A DNA stretch of 64,000 bases from Heracleum sosnowskyi (lineage: Eukaryota; Streptophyta; Magnoliopsida; Apiales; Apiaceae): positions 64,196,006-64,260,005 of the forward strand of contig CM061245.1 of assembly GCA_030848705.1 (NCBI GenBank), given 5' to 3'. The notes beneath the pieces were generated by a model. That model ran no database searches, was not told the DNA's origin, and was given only the letters and a program-made list of their open reading frames with translations. This document shows, piece by piece, positions 1-12,400 of this stretch. Both the position numbers and the translations under genes were made by a program. Positions within the stretch are counted from its first letter, which is position 1. Each line of letters begins with the position of its first letter.

Positions 1-2260
1 TAAAGGGCTTTTATTGTATGAGTTATAAGCTTCATTTTGGTATATTAATCTTTGAGTTTCATGTACGGAATAGGTAGATCGGGTTTCCGGCCGAGGTCGT
101 TGCCGGAGAATTCTTTGAACGGATTCTGGGCACGATTCCGGCTAGGGACAGATGTTTTGATGTGTGGGTTTTGTTTGGCTTGAAAAGGCGAACAAAAGCC
201 CTCTGGTTTGATTTGTGTTTGGACGGAATCGAAGAATTCCGGCGGCCGGAGACCGGCCGGATTCTGGAAAACCCAGAATCTGGTGGGTTGTTCTTGGCGA
301 CCCGGAATTGTTCTTCCCGACCCGTTTACCCGATTTTTCGACCCGGTTTCAATCTTCAAAACCCTAATTCATTTTCAGAAAACTGTTTTTGAATTTTATT
401 TTTAAATTTAATTCGAAAATAGTTTAAAAACTTTAAAAATTCATATTTTTATTTTAAAAATATATTTTTATATCAGAAAAATTCTGATAAATTATATTTA
501 TTATTTTAAATCCGAAAATTGATTAAACTTAATTATTTTAATTATTTTTATTTAATAATTAATTTATTAATTAATTGGTTAATTCTTTTAATCAATTAAT
601 TCTTAAAAATTAATTATTAATTAGATTTAATTAATTAAAAATTCAGTTTAATTATTTTCAAGCCTATTTAATTATTTAAAAATAGCTTGAGTATTTAAAG
701 AGTGTCAATTAATTTTATTAATTGATTTATTTTCATTTAAATGTTTATATTGGATTTAAAAATCCGATTTTTGATTTAAAAATTAGTAATGACTTATTAA
801 AATTCGAATAAGTTCCGTATGATGTTTTAAAAATGTTTATAAGTGCTATATGGTTCATATTAATTGTGTGTTGTGTTTTATAGTCTGTATATGCCCGTAC
901 TAGGGCAAATATCTGAGTTTTAAATATCGTAAACTATACCGAACGTCCGATACGTAACCAGTTACTTGTTTAAATGTGATTATTGGTTGAATAAGTGTCG
1001 AGAGTAGAACGAGAATAGTTAGACTTATTGTGATGAGTTGTTTAATTATAGAATCGAGTTCCCGGAGCAAGGGAAAGGGGAAAGTAGAGTGAGCAGAGTC
1101 GATCCGACAGCAGCTTAGACCAGGCAAGTATCTGTGCCCTTACTTGTGATAAAATTTATTATTGTCTTGATTACTTGAATACCGTTATCCCCAGAACAAT
1201 TCAAATTATCAATCTTTTAACCGCATTTGGACAACTGATTCCATTTCCTTAGAGATTCTTGATTCTTTGATTTGATCTGCATCGGAAACCCTTATTTCCA
1301 ATTCACTTGATTATTGTTTACCACCTATTGTTGTTATTTATCATCCTTTGATTATCATTGACAACCATTGATTATTTGACTTCCATCTTGACTACCGATT
1401 ACGGTCATTGATTAACGATTACCAATATTGATTTCCTTATTGAATGAGTACACTGTACCATTGAAATTACTCCATGATTCTTTCTCGATCTTCGTTGATA
1501 CTGAACAGTTGAAGCTCTTTTGCAATTACTATACATTCAGTTTATCTTATTGAGCATGTTATTGTTTATACCCTATTATAGATTTGGCATGTGTTTTTAA
1601 AAATGGACCAGTAATTGGTCGGGCCATATTTATGGTCGGAATAACTTAAGGCCCAGATTGGCCTGGGATCCAGTAGAGGACTATGACATGAGCTAGTCCG
1701 GGGTTGATGCGTGGCTGGCCAGCAGCATAACCTTTGATTTGAATAAAATGTATAAGCCAAATTCTAATTCTTTACTTCAATCATTATTGATACAAAGCAT
1801 GTGTTAGCTAAATATTGTTGATTCTGATATCATAAATTCATATCCTTACAACTGTGATAGAAATGATTCGTTGATGTTTGCTGAGCAATTTTTGGCTCAC
1901 TCTTGCTTGTTGTTTTCTAACCCTATTCCAGTGAAGCGAGAGTATGAGTTGGCATAGCGTGACCGATAGTTCACCAGCAGCCAGGAGAGCCCCTCGAGTC
2001 ATTGTTATTGGCAGGGTAGTTGTTGTTTTGCTTTTCTAGATTAATGTCTAGATTTGAACTTTAGTTGTGATGTAATAACTCTGATAAAACTGGTATTGTA
2101 ATAATAAAAGATTGTAGTAGCTTGTGTTCATTGCCATAATCTGGATGCGGTCTTGGTCAAGGGGTAATTGTGTCTTTATATATATTATGCATGTGTTAAA
2201 TAGTGTTCCGTTGGTCGGATGACTCCTCAAATCTGTACCCCGGGTTTGGAGGGCGTCACA
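1..2260 (+). repeat. Partial LTR of a second Tekay A element, reading in plus sense
   Basis: This stretch is the near-identical reverse complement of about 6136-8395, the terminal two thirds of the Tekay A LTR. It ends with GGGCGTCACA at 2260, the LTR terminus, and runs off the left edge. It lies in the opposite orientation to the complete Tekay A. The next base to the right continues a Sirevirus ORF, so this is an insertion into that element; the expected TSD would be AATAC (2261-2265), but the partner is outside the window. The interior (about 410-850) is extremely AT-rich with many AATTAATT runs. Whether the copy is a solo LTR or part of a full element cannot be told. Confidence 0.9.
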
Positions 2261-2602
2261 AATACTAGAGAAAAATTGAACTAACTCGGCATCAGTAGGG
2301 AATCTATCAAAGTTATCAAGTGGAAAATGAAGCACTTGACAAAAAATCTCCTTAGTTACTGTGTACTGACGATCAGAAATAGTGAATGTGAAAGATCGCA
2401 TATCTCCAGCAACAACAGCAGTTAAGCATAATAGACGAAGGGGTTCAATCTTTAAATCAACAGAAGCAGTGATAGCATAGCTAACAATTGATTGTTCATT
2501 TAAAAAACGAATCCACGGCCTAAAACGTTCAACAGAACAGTTAAGGGGATCAAAATAGCCAACGTAATTATTAAAACGTTCAACAACAAACTCAGCAGCC
2601 AT
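2261..2602 (-). pseudogene. Sirevirus extra ORF downstream of pol, interrupted by an LTR
   Basis: An ATG at 2602 opens about 114 codons up to residues QFFSSI. The frame then runs into the Tekay A LTR at 2260, so everything further downstream in the reading frame is LTR sequence. The visible part has no signal peptide or membrane segment, which argues against an envelope-like product even though the position is that of the third ORF of Sireviruses. It is rich in aromatic and acidic residues (motifs VERFNNYVGYFDP, TASVDLKIEPLRLL, YTVTKEIFCQVLHFP). I know similar hypothetical proteins from asterid genomes only by general impression and assign no function. A TATA box and palindromic repeats lie about 230-590 bp upstream. 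Confidence 0.6.
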
Positions 2603-2828
2603 TTGAAATTTAATAATAAAAATAGTGAAAAATAATAATAATAATACTAGAATAAAACAGCAATTAATAATAATATTAATCAGAAAAGAAATAAAATCCC
2701 AAGAAATTCACAAGAAAAATTTGCAATAGTTCGTTGTTCTAAGAATAAAACACAAACTAGAGCAAAGTTAACTAAGTAAAAACTTGAGTTAGAAAGGAAT
2801 GAGGAGAAAAAGAACCTGAGGTGCCTGG

Positions 2829-3190
2829 TATTTATAGAGAAGGAATCTGAAGAGCTCGGTATGACCTAAGGGCAGGTCATACCGAGTTTTTTAAACCAGG
2901 TCATACCGAGTTTCTACAGGTCATACCGAGAAACTTAATTAATTAAAAAAAACAAAAGAAAATATATATATACACCAGTATGACCTTAAAAGAGGTCATA
3001 CCAAGAAACAATATGACCTGGGAGAAGGTCATACCGAGAAAATCAAACTAATAAACTGAATATGTAAAAAAAACATAAATAAAATCCAATATGACCTGAC
3101 AAGAGGTCATACCGAGTTTATTTACAAGATAATATAAACAGAATAATAAAATCATGCCAATATGACCAAAAGGGCAGGTCATACCGAGCT
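2829..3190 (-). promoter_or_regulatory. Palindromic repeat array plus TATA box upstream of the extra ORF
   Basis: About a dozen half-sites of CTCGGTATGACCT or its complement AGGTCATACCGAG lie between 2853 and 3188. Several are arranged as inverted pairs; the first, 2854-2885, is a 13-bp perfect arm with a 6-bp spacer. Immediately beyond them on the minus strand is CTATAAATA (2829-2837), then a leader of about 225 nt to the ATG at 2602. The same repeat motif sits just upstream of the TATA box in the Sirevirus LTR (21685-21905). That this is an internal promoter for the extra ORF is inference from the shared architecture. Confidence 0.5.
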
Positions 3191-3540
3191 ATAAACTAAC
3201 AGAAGCAGCAAAAACTTAGAAATAATTCACCTTATATTCTAAAAACAGTTTAAACCTACTGCATAAAAATAACAAAAACTTAAAATTACCATAAACCTGC
3301 ATAAAAATCTGAACAAAAATATTTATAATCTGAAAATAACTTAAATGATTCTAAATAAATATATTTTCAATAAAAATACATTTCTCCATGGAAAATGAGA
3401 AAAATATTTTTTAAAGAAATTAAATTATTCAGAATATTTAAATTAACAAGCTTTATACAATAAACATGGATTGGCAATATTTAACATCTTAAAATCAACA
3501 AGAGAAAATGATTTAGTTAAGAACAAACCTGGAGATATTA

Positions 3541-4896
3541 TCAATCACTAAGACTGTTCAACATACCCAATTTACCAACTAACCTGATAAATGTGGATTC
3601 GTCAACAGATTTAGTGAAAATATCTGCAGTCTGTTCTTCAGTGGGTATAAAGTGCAACTCCACTGTTCCATCCATAACATGCTCTCTGATAAAATGATAC
3701 CTGATATCAATGTGCTTTGTTCTCGAGTGCTGCACAGGGTTGTTGGAGATTGCTATGGCACTTGTATTATCACAAAATATGGGAATTTTGTCTAAGGCAA
3801 AGCCATAGTCCTTTAATTGATTCCGTATCCATAAGATCTGAGCACAACAGCTTCCAGCAGCAATATATTCAGCTTCTGCTGTTGAATTGGAAACTGTTTG
3901 CTGTTTCTTGCTATACCAGGAAATCAACCTACCTCCTAGGAATTGACAACTCCCAGAGGTGCTTTTTCTATCCACAACACTACCTGCATAATCAGAATCT
4001 GTATATCCAACAAGATTAAAACCAGAATCTTTAGGGTACCAGATACCTAGATTAGGTGTACCCTTAAGATATCTCAAGATTCTTTTCACAGCAACGAGAT
4101 GAACATCTCTAGGGTCCGCTTGGAACCTTGCACACAAGCATGTAGCATACATAATATCTGGTCTACTAGCAGTAAGATAGAGTAAGGAGCCAATCATACC
4201 TCTGTAGCTTGTAACATCTACCTTGATAGATTTGTCAGAAGCTCCAAGTTTGATTGCTGTTGAAGATGGAGTCCTTGCTGATGCTGAATCCTCCATGTGA
4301 TACTTCTTGAGGAGTTCTTTGAGATACTTGGATTGACAAATAAATATACCATTTGACCTTTGACTTACTTGCAATCCAAGAAAGAACTTCAGCTCACCCA
4401 ACATACTCATTTCAAACTTACTCTGCATTAGCTCAGCAAATCTCTTACAGAGATTATCATTAGTAGACCCAAATATGATGTCATCCACATAGACTTGGAC
4501 TAATATCATATCATTTTTGTGTTTCTTTGAAAAAAGAGTTTTGTCTATGATACCTCTAACAAAACCATTTTCTAAAAGAAAACCAGAGAGAGTGTCATAC
4601 CATTTTCTTGGGGCTTGTTTGAGACCATAGATAGCCTTGAAGAGAAAGTACACAAAGTCCAGCAACTCCTGATTTTCAAAGCCAGGGGGCTGTTCCACAT
4701 ACACTTCTTCATCAAGTTCACCATTCAGGAATGCACTCTTAACATCCATTTGATAGACTTTAAAATTGGAATAAGCAGCAAATGCTAATAACATCCTGAT
4801 GGCCTCAAGTCTAGCCACTGGTGCATAGGTTTCATCATAATGGATGCCATTGTGCAACCAGTCTTGCCTTGTTCCTAGTAACAATGCCATCCTCAT
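3541..4896 (-). pseudogene. Sirevirus reverse transcriptase and RNase H (C-terminal pol)
   Basis: The copia RT domain begins near residue 20 (DETYAPVARL) with YVDD at residues 136-139; copia RNase H follows from about residue 290 and the frame ends shortly after ADIFTKSV. All core RT and RH motifs read cleanly for about 430 residues. The frame is not continuous with integrase upstream. At about 4835-4896 the two frames overlap and the usual run between ARLVAQ and GIHYDETYAP is shortened, consistent with a small out-of-frame deletion. The enzyme would convert element RNA to cDNA in virus-like particles, but this copy cannot make an uninterrupted polyprotein. Confidence 0.85.
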
Positions 4897-6135
4897 CTAG
4901 CTTGTTTCTGTATACCCATCTTGTACCAACTACTTTCTTGTTCTTTGGCCTGGGTACCAGTTTCCAGACTTGCTGTTGTTCAAACTGATTGAGTTCATCT
5001 TGCATAGCAATCACCCAATCTGGATCAGTCAGTGCTTCCTCAGTTTTCTTTGGCTCCATTTTAGATAGAAATGCTGAGAAAAGACATTCATTCTGAGAAG
5101 CTCTTCTAGTTTTAACTCCAACATCTGGATCACCAATGATCAACTCAAAAGGATGAGCTCTATTCCAAACAGTCTGTCTTGGAAGATTTGATCTTGATGA
5201 TTCACCTTGAAATTCACTTTGATGTTGTGAGTGACTAGCTGATCCTTCATTTGCTCCCCCTGAGTTGTTGCCTGTTTGCCTTGATGATCCTTCTCCAGTG
5301 CTGGTGGTATCTCCATTGTTACCAGTGTTTCCACCACCATCACCATGATCATTATCATCATTGTTATTATCATCACCAGCAATAACTTCAGGTGGGGCTT
5401 CATCATCTGATTCTGAGTCTGGCAAGTTATCAAACTTCAGCTTTTCAGATGAGTCTTCTTTTTGGATACTGGGGAACTTAGTGTCATCAAAAGTAACATT
5501 GACACTTTCCTTTACTGTGTGACTGCCAACCATATAGACCCTGTAAGATCTTCTGGAATATCCAACAAAAATAGCTTCTTGTGCCTTTGCATCAAACTTG
5601 CCACGTTTAACATTGTCATCTATAAGCACAAAGCATTTTGCTCCAAATACATGAAAGTACTTGACAGTTGGTTTCTTGTTGCTCATGATCTCGTACGGAG
5701 TCTTCATTAAGTCCTTGTTGATTAACGTTCGATTCTGAGTATAACAAGCTGTATTCGCTGCTTCAGCCCAAAAGTACGTTGGAAGTTTGGACTCACTAAG
5801 CATAGTCCTAGCTGCTTCAATCAATGTACGATTCTTTCTTTCCACTACTCCATTTTGTTGAGGAGTTCTAGGGGCAGAATACTGTCTTGTTATTCCTTTA
5901 TCAGCACAAAAATCAGTTAGAATGGCATTCTTGAATTCCGTACCATTATCTGACCTTATGGCTCTAACAGGGAATCTAGAATCCAGCTCAATCAACTTTA
6001 CATGGCCAATCACCAGGAATGGGGTCTCATCCTTGGAATGTAGGAATAAAACCCATGTATATTTTGAATAGTCATCAACAATCACAAGTGCATATTGTTT
6101 CTTTGACATGGACATCACATTAACTTGAAGAGCAG
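4835..6135 (-). pseudogene. Sirevirus integrase core and linker to RT, N-terminally deleted
   Basis: Downstream of the Tekay A LTR the frame resumes at LQVNVMSMSKK, inside the integrase core. The second catalytic Asp (RSDNGTEF) and the Glu (PQQNGVVERKNR) are present. The HHCC zinc-binding region, the GAG-pre-integrase segment and the first catalytic Asp (normally in an M/IDLFGP motif) are absent on both sides of the Tekay insertion, so about 100 codons were already missing when Tekay A arrived. A low-complexity Asp/Asn/Gly/Ser-rich linker (about residues 260-340) leads to the RT N-terminus (VVGTRWVYRNKLDEDG). The frame breaks near 4835. Confidence 0.85.
6131..6135. repeat. Left target-site duplication of Tekay A (AGCAG)
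   Basis: AGCAG directly precedes the LTR start TGTGACGCCC and is repeated at 18499-18503 directly after the other LTR end. This exact 5-bp pair proves that 6136-18498 is one insertion into the Sirevirus. Confidence 0.95.
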
Positions 6136-9100
6136 TGTGACGCCCTCCAAACCCGGGGTACAGATTTGAGGAGTCATCCGACCAACGGAACACTATTTAA
6201 CACATGCATAATATATATAAAGACACAATTACCCCTTGACCAAGACCGCATCCAGATTATGGCAATGAACACAAGCTACTACAATCTTTTATTATTACAA
6301 TACCAGTTTTATCAGAGTTATTACATCACAACTAAAGTTCAAATCTAGACATTAATCTAGAAAAGCAAAACAACAACTACCCTGCCAATAACAATGACTC
6401 GAGGGGCTCTCCTGGCTGCTGGTGAACTATCGGTCACGCTATGCCAACTCATACTCTCGCTTCACTGGAATAGGGTTAGAAAACAACAAGCAAGAGTGAG
6501 CCAAAAATTGCTCAACAAACATCAACGAATCATTTCTATCACAGTTGTAAGGATATGAATTTATGATATCAGAATCAACAATATTTAGCTAACACATGCT
6601 TTGTATCAATAATGATTGAAGTAAAGAATTAGAATTTGGCTTATACATTTTATTCAAATCAAAGGTTGTGCTGCTGGCCAGCCACACATCAACCCCGGAC
6701 TAGCTCATGTCATAGTCCTCTACTGGATCCCAGGCCAATCTGGGCCTTAAGTTATTCCGACCATAAATATGGCCCGACCAATTACTGGTCCATTTTTAAA
6801 AACACATGCCAAATCTATAATAGGGTATAAACAATAACATGCTCAATAAGATAAACTGAATGTATAGTAATTGCAAAAGAGCTTCAACTGTTCAGTATCA
6901 ACGAAGATCGAGAAAGAATCATGGAGTAATTTCAATGGTACAGTGTACTCATTCAATAAGGAAATCAATATTGGTAATCGTTAATCAATGACCGTAATCG
7001 GTAGTCAAGATGGAAGTCAAATAATCAATGGTTGTCAATGATAATCAAAGGATGATAAATAACAACAATAGGTGGTAAACAATAATCAAGTGAATTGGAA
7101 ATAAGGGTTTCCGATGCAGATCAAATCAAAGAATCAAGAATCTCTAAGGAAATGGAATCAGTTGTCCAAATGCGGTTAAAAGATTGATAATTTGAATTGT
7201 TCTGGGGATAACGGTATTCAAGTAATCAAGACAATAATAAATTTTATCACAAGTAAGGGCACAGATACTTGCCTGGTCTAAGCTGCTGTCGGATCGACTC
7301 TGCTCACTCTACTTTCCCCTTTCCCTTGCTCCGGGAACTCGATTCTATAATTAAACAACTCATCACAATAAGTCTAACTATTCTCGTTCTACTCTCGACA
7401 CTTATTCAACCAATAATCACATTTAAACAAGTAACCGGTTACGTATCGGACGTCCGGTCTAGTTTACGATATTTAAAACTCAGATATTTGCCCTAGTACG
7501 GGCATATACATACTATAAAACACAACACACAATTAATATGAACCATATAGCACTTATAAACATTTTTAAAACATCATACGGAACTTATTCGAATTTTCAT
7601 AAGTCATTACTAATTTTTAAATCAAAAATCGGATTTTTAAATCCAATATAAACATTTAAATGAAAATAAATCAATTAATAAAATTAATTGACACTCTTTA
7701 AATACTCAAGCTATTTTTAAATAATTAAATAGGCTTGAAAATAATTAAACTGAATTTTTAATTAATTAAATCTAATTAATAATTAATTTTTAAGAATTAA
7801 TTGATTAAAAGAATTAACCAATTAATTAATAAATTAATTATTAATTAAAAATAATTAAAATAATTAAGTTTAATCAATTTTCGATTTAAAATAATAAATA
7901 TAATTTATCAGAATTTTTCTGATATTAAAATATATTTTTAAAATAGAAATATGAATTTTTAAAGTTTTTAAACTATTTTCGAATTAAATTTAAAAATAAA
8001 ATTCAAAAACAGTTTTCTGAAAATGAATTAGGGTTTTGAAGATTGAAACCGGGTCGAAAAATCGGGTAAACGGGTCGGGAAGAACAATTCCGGGTCGCCA
8101 AGAACAACCCACCGGATTCTGGGTTTTCCAGAATCCGGTCGGTCTCCGGCCGCCGGAATTCTTCGATTCCGTCCAAACACAAATCAAACCAGAGGGCTTT
8201 TGTTCGCCTTTTCAAGCCAAACAAAACCCACACATCAAAACATCTGTCCCTAGCCGGAATCGTGCCCAGAATCCGTTCAAAGAATTCTCCGGCAACGACC
8301 TCGGCCGGAAACCCGATCTACCTATTCCGTACATGAAACTCAAAGATTAATATACCAAAATGAAGCTTATAACTCATACAATAAAAGCCCTTTATCAAAA
8401 ACAATGTCAGATCAATATCAAGAACGTACGAATCGAAAGAAGAAATCGGGTCAAAACCCGAAATCAAAACCCGACTAAATTGAACATAAACATGAAATTA
8501 AAGCATGGATTCTTGCTAATTAGAACCCTAGAAACATGTTAGAAGCAACCAATTGAACGGAGAATCAACAGAATGAAAATCCCCAAATCGAATCAAGAAC
8601 CCTAGTTATAATTCGAAACTTGTAAAATCAATATAAAATCGAATACTTACCAGATGATGATGAGGTTGGAAGATTCTGAAACTAGATTTTTGGAGCTTTG
8701 ATTTGAGTATAAGAACTTCAAATTTGGACTTCAATAACACTTAGAACGAATTGATTGAAGATCAAGAACACAAAAATAATTTTTGGGAATTTCGGATTTT
8801 TTGAGTAATTGCTGAAGATTTGCTATGAGTTATGAAGTCTGATTTGTCTTTTTATATTTCTGGAAAAATAATACCCCAAATAACATTTTTGGATCGATAT
8901 TGATTCGTTAGATCGTTTAAAACCCTAATTAGGTCAAAAACACGTTTTACGAAAAATAAGGGGTTAAAAAGGTTGATGATTATCCAAATTGATATATATC
9001 ATTATATAACTAATGCTCAAGAATACTAGGGCTATAACAACTTCAATATTGATATAGAACGATAAATCCGTCCCCTTAAGCAATTAGGGTTCGGAACGAT

Positions 9101-9433
9101 TTTTCCTTCTTCGGATCAAAAATTGAAATTGATTTGCAGAATCAAATAGGTAGGGTTAAATAGAATCCCATAACCCTTTCGATAACGATTCGAATACGAA
9201 AGACGAAGAATTAAAAATGAATGTACAAAATTTCAACGGGGCCTTGAATTATCAAAACGGCTCAAATTTGAAGAAAATTCCAAATGACGAAATTTTTTGA
9301 AAGGGGCTTCTGACTCACCATTTAGCACATAATCACACACTAAATATCATATAATAATATTCCAATATTCCAAAATAAATATTTTAGATTAAATATATCA
9401 TTTAATCAAATAATAAAATTCACGGATATTACA
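6136..9433 (-). repeat. 3' LTR of Tekay A
   Basis: Bounded by TGTGACGCCC on the left and GGATATTACA on the right (TG...CA). It is almost identical to 15200-18498. It holds an AT-rich core of AATTAATT runs (about 7550-7990). Several open frames of 60-104 codons recur in every copy but show no recognisable domain, and I treat them as non-coding. No host gene lies inside. Confidence 0.95.
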
Positions 9434-9448
9434 TCCTTCCCCCCTTAA
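9434..9448 (-). other. Polypurine tract of Tekay A
   Basis: On the minus strand TTAAGGGGGGAAGGA immediately precedes the LTR start TGTAATATCC. This is the expected primer site for plus-strand DNA synthesis. Confidence 0.85.
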
Positions 9449-9472
9449 TAGGATTCTGTCCTCAGAATCAGA

Positions 9473-12400
9473 TCAAGGAAACAACTGGGGATACTTCTCT
9501 AACATCTCACTCTCTAACTCCCAAGTAGACTCTTCTACTTTAGGATTCCTCCACAAAACTCTCACTAACGCTACTGTCTTATTCCTTAGTACTTTCTCCT
9601 TACGATCCAATATCTGAATCGGTCGTTCTACATATGATAAATCTGCCTGGACCTCTATGGGTTCATACTCTATTACATGATTCGAATCTGGTCGATACTT
9701 CTTAAGCATAGATACATGAAATACATTATGAACGTGCTGCATATGCGGTGGCAATGCCAACTCGTAAGCTACTTCGCCCACTTTCTTCAAAATCTCAAAC
9801 GGCCCAACATATCTCGGACTCAACTTCCTTTTCTTTCCAAACCTAACTAATCCTTTCCATGGTGAAACTTTTAGTAACACTTGCTCTCCTTCTTCGAATC
9901 CCACATCCTTTCTGGCTAGATCCGCATACTTTTTCTGTCGGTCTTGAGCTGTTATCAATCTTCTCTGAATCAATTGAACCACTTCTTTTGTTCGTTGTAC
10001 TAGTTCTGGTCCTATCATTTTCCGTTCACCAACTTCTTCCCAATATACCGGAGATCGACACTTTCGTCCATACAGAGCTTCGTAAGGTGGCATTCCGATG
10101 CTCGCGTGAAAACTATTATTATATGAAAATTCCACCAAGGGTAGATGATCGTCCCAACTGCCTTCAAAGTCAAGTGCACATGTCCTAAGCATATCTTCAA
10201 TAGTCTGAATTATCCTTTCGCTTTGACCGTCCGTCTGCGGATGATAAGCCGTACTCATTCTCAACTCGGTGCCTAAACACTCTTGAAAACTCCTCCAAAA
10301 TCTTGAATTGAATCGAGGGTCTCTATCAGACACTATCGATACTAGAACTCCATGTCGTACTACGATTTCTTTTATGTAAATATGAACTAACTTATCCAGC
10401 GAGAATCTCTCGTTAATCGGAAGAAAATGCGCAGATTTCGTCAATCGATCCACGATAACCCAGATGGCATCATGGTTAGCTTTTGTTCTAGGCAATCCTA
10501 CTACAAAGTCCATCGCAATGTGTTCCCACTTCCATTCGGGAATTTCCAATGGTTGAAGTAATCCACTTGGTCTCTGATGTTCCGCCTTAACTCTTTGACA
10601 CGTAAAGCATTTACTTACCCATTCCGCAATCTCTCTCTTCATATCTGGCCACCAAAAGTTCGTCTTAAGATCTCGATACATTTTCGTACTCCCTGGATGA
10701 ATTGAATACTTCGAGTTATGTGCTTCGTGCAAAATCTCACTTTTCAGTTCCGTTACGTTAGGTATCCATATCCGAGAAGCAAATCTCAAGATCCCTTTGT
10801 CGTCCGGTTGGCTACATATTTCCTCACCTGTCATTTTACTCACATCATCATTCATAACTCGCTCTTGGCACTTCCGTATTTTCTCCAACAATTCAGGTTG
10901 AAACGCCATGGTATAAATCATTTCCGTCGCGTCCTTCGGATTAATTACTTCGATTTCTAACTTCTCAAATTCCTTGTATAACTCTTTGGTCATCATTAGT
11001 GTATTTAATCTCTCTTTTCTGCTCAATGCATCTGCTACCACATTTGCCTTGCCGGGATGATAGTTGATAGAAACGTCGTAGTCCTTGATTAGTTCTAACC
11101 ATCTTCGTTGCCTCATGTTCAGCTCTTTCTGAGTAAAGATATACTTCAAACTTTTGTGATCGGTGTAAATTTCACATCTCTCTCCATACAAGTAGTGTCT
11201 CCATATCTTCAAAGCAAACACAATAGCTGCTAACTCCAAATCGTGTGTAGGGTACTTCTGTTCGTGGGGTCTCAACTGTCTTGACGCATAAGCAATCACC
11301 TTGTCATGTTGCATAAGTACGCATCCTAATCCTTTGTACGACGCATCACTATAGATTACGAAATGACCTTGATCGTCTGGTAACATCAATACCGGTGCCG
11401 TAGTTAGTCTTTTCTTTAACTCTTGGAAGCCTTCTTCGCATTTATCGTTCCATATGAATCGCTCGCTTTTCCTTGTCAGCTTGGTCATTGGAGTAGCTAT
11501 CTTCGCAAAATCTTGCACAAATCTCCGGTAGTATCCGGCTAATCCCAAGAAACTTCTGACTTCAGTCGGTGTCCTTGGTCTCTCCCAATCTTTCACTGCC
11601 TCTATCTTTGCTGGGTCCACTTTGATGCCTTCGCTGCTCACCACGTGTCCTAAGAAATGAACTTCTTTCAACCAGAATTCACACTTGGAAAACTTCGCGT
11701 ATAGTCTTTCTTGTCTTAACGTTTCTAACACAATTCGCAACTGGTCTGCATGCTCTTCTTCTGTCCTTGAGTATATCAAGATGTCGTCGATGAATACCAC
11801 TACAAACTTGTCCAAATATCTCTTGAAAATCCTGTTCATTAGGTCCATAAAAGCTGCGGGTGCATTCGTTAGTCCAAACGCCATTACTAAGAATTCATAG
11901 TGCCCATACCTTGTTCGAAAGGCTGTCTTCGGTATGTCGTCTGGTCTAATCTTCAATTGGTGATATCCTGACCGTAGGTCGATCTTTGAAAAATGTACCG
12001 CTCCCTTCAGCTGGTCAAACAGATCATCTATTCGAGGTAACGGATACTTGTTCTTAATGGTCAGCTTGTTCAACTCCCGATAGTCTATACACAATCTCAT
12101 GCTTCCATCCTTTTTCTTGACAAACAGTACTGGTGCTCCCCACGGTGAAACGCTGGGTCTAATAATTCCTTTTTCTAGCAAATCTTGCAGTTGATCAGCC
12201 AATTCCTTCATCTCCACTGGTGCCATTCTGTAAGGGGCCTTAGATACTGGCTCCGCGCCTGGTACTAAGTCTATCGCAAATTCAATCTCTCTATCTGGAG
12301 GTAAACCTGGTAATTCTTCCGGAAAAACATCTGGAAACTCATTTACGACTGGAATATCTTCTAACTTAGAAACTTCCTTATCTATATCTATCACATAAGC

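Noticed and set aside
45..405. Open frames of 65-104 codons repeated in each Tekay A LTR (also at about 7990-8350 and 17054-17414)
   Set aside because: They overlap on both strands, show no domain or codon logic, and recur only because the LTR recurs.
2829..3190. A CRISPR-like array, suggested by regularly recurring short repeats
   Set aside because: This is plant nuclear DNA, spacing is irregular, repeats occur in both orientations, and they sit next to a TATA box of a retroelement.
6166..7496. Short frames of 60-75 codons in the LTRs
   Set aside because: Chance frames in repeated LTR sequence, with no similarity to any protein I know.
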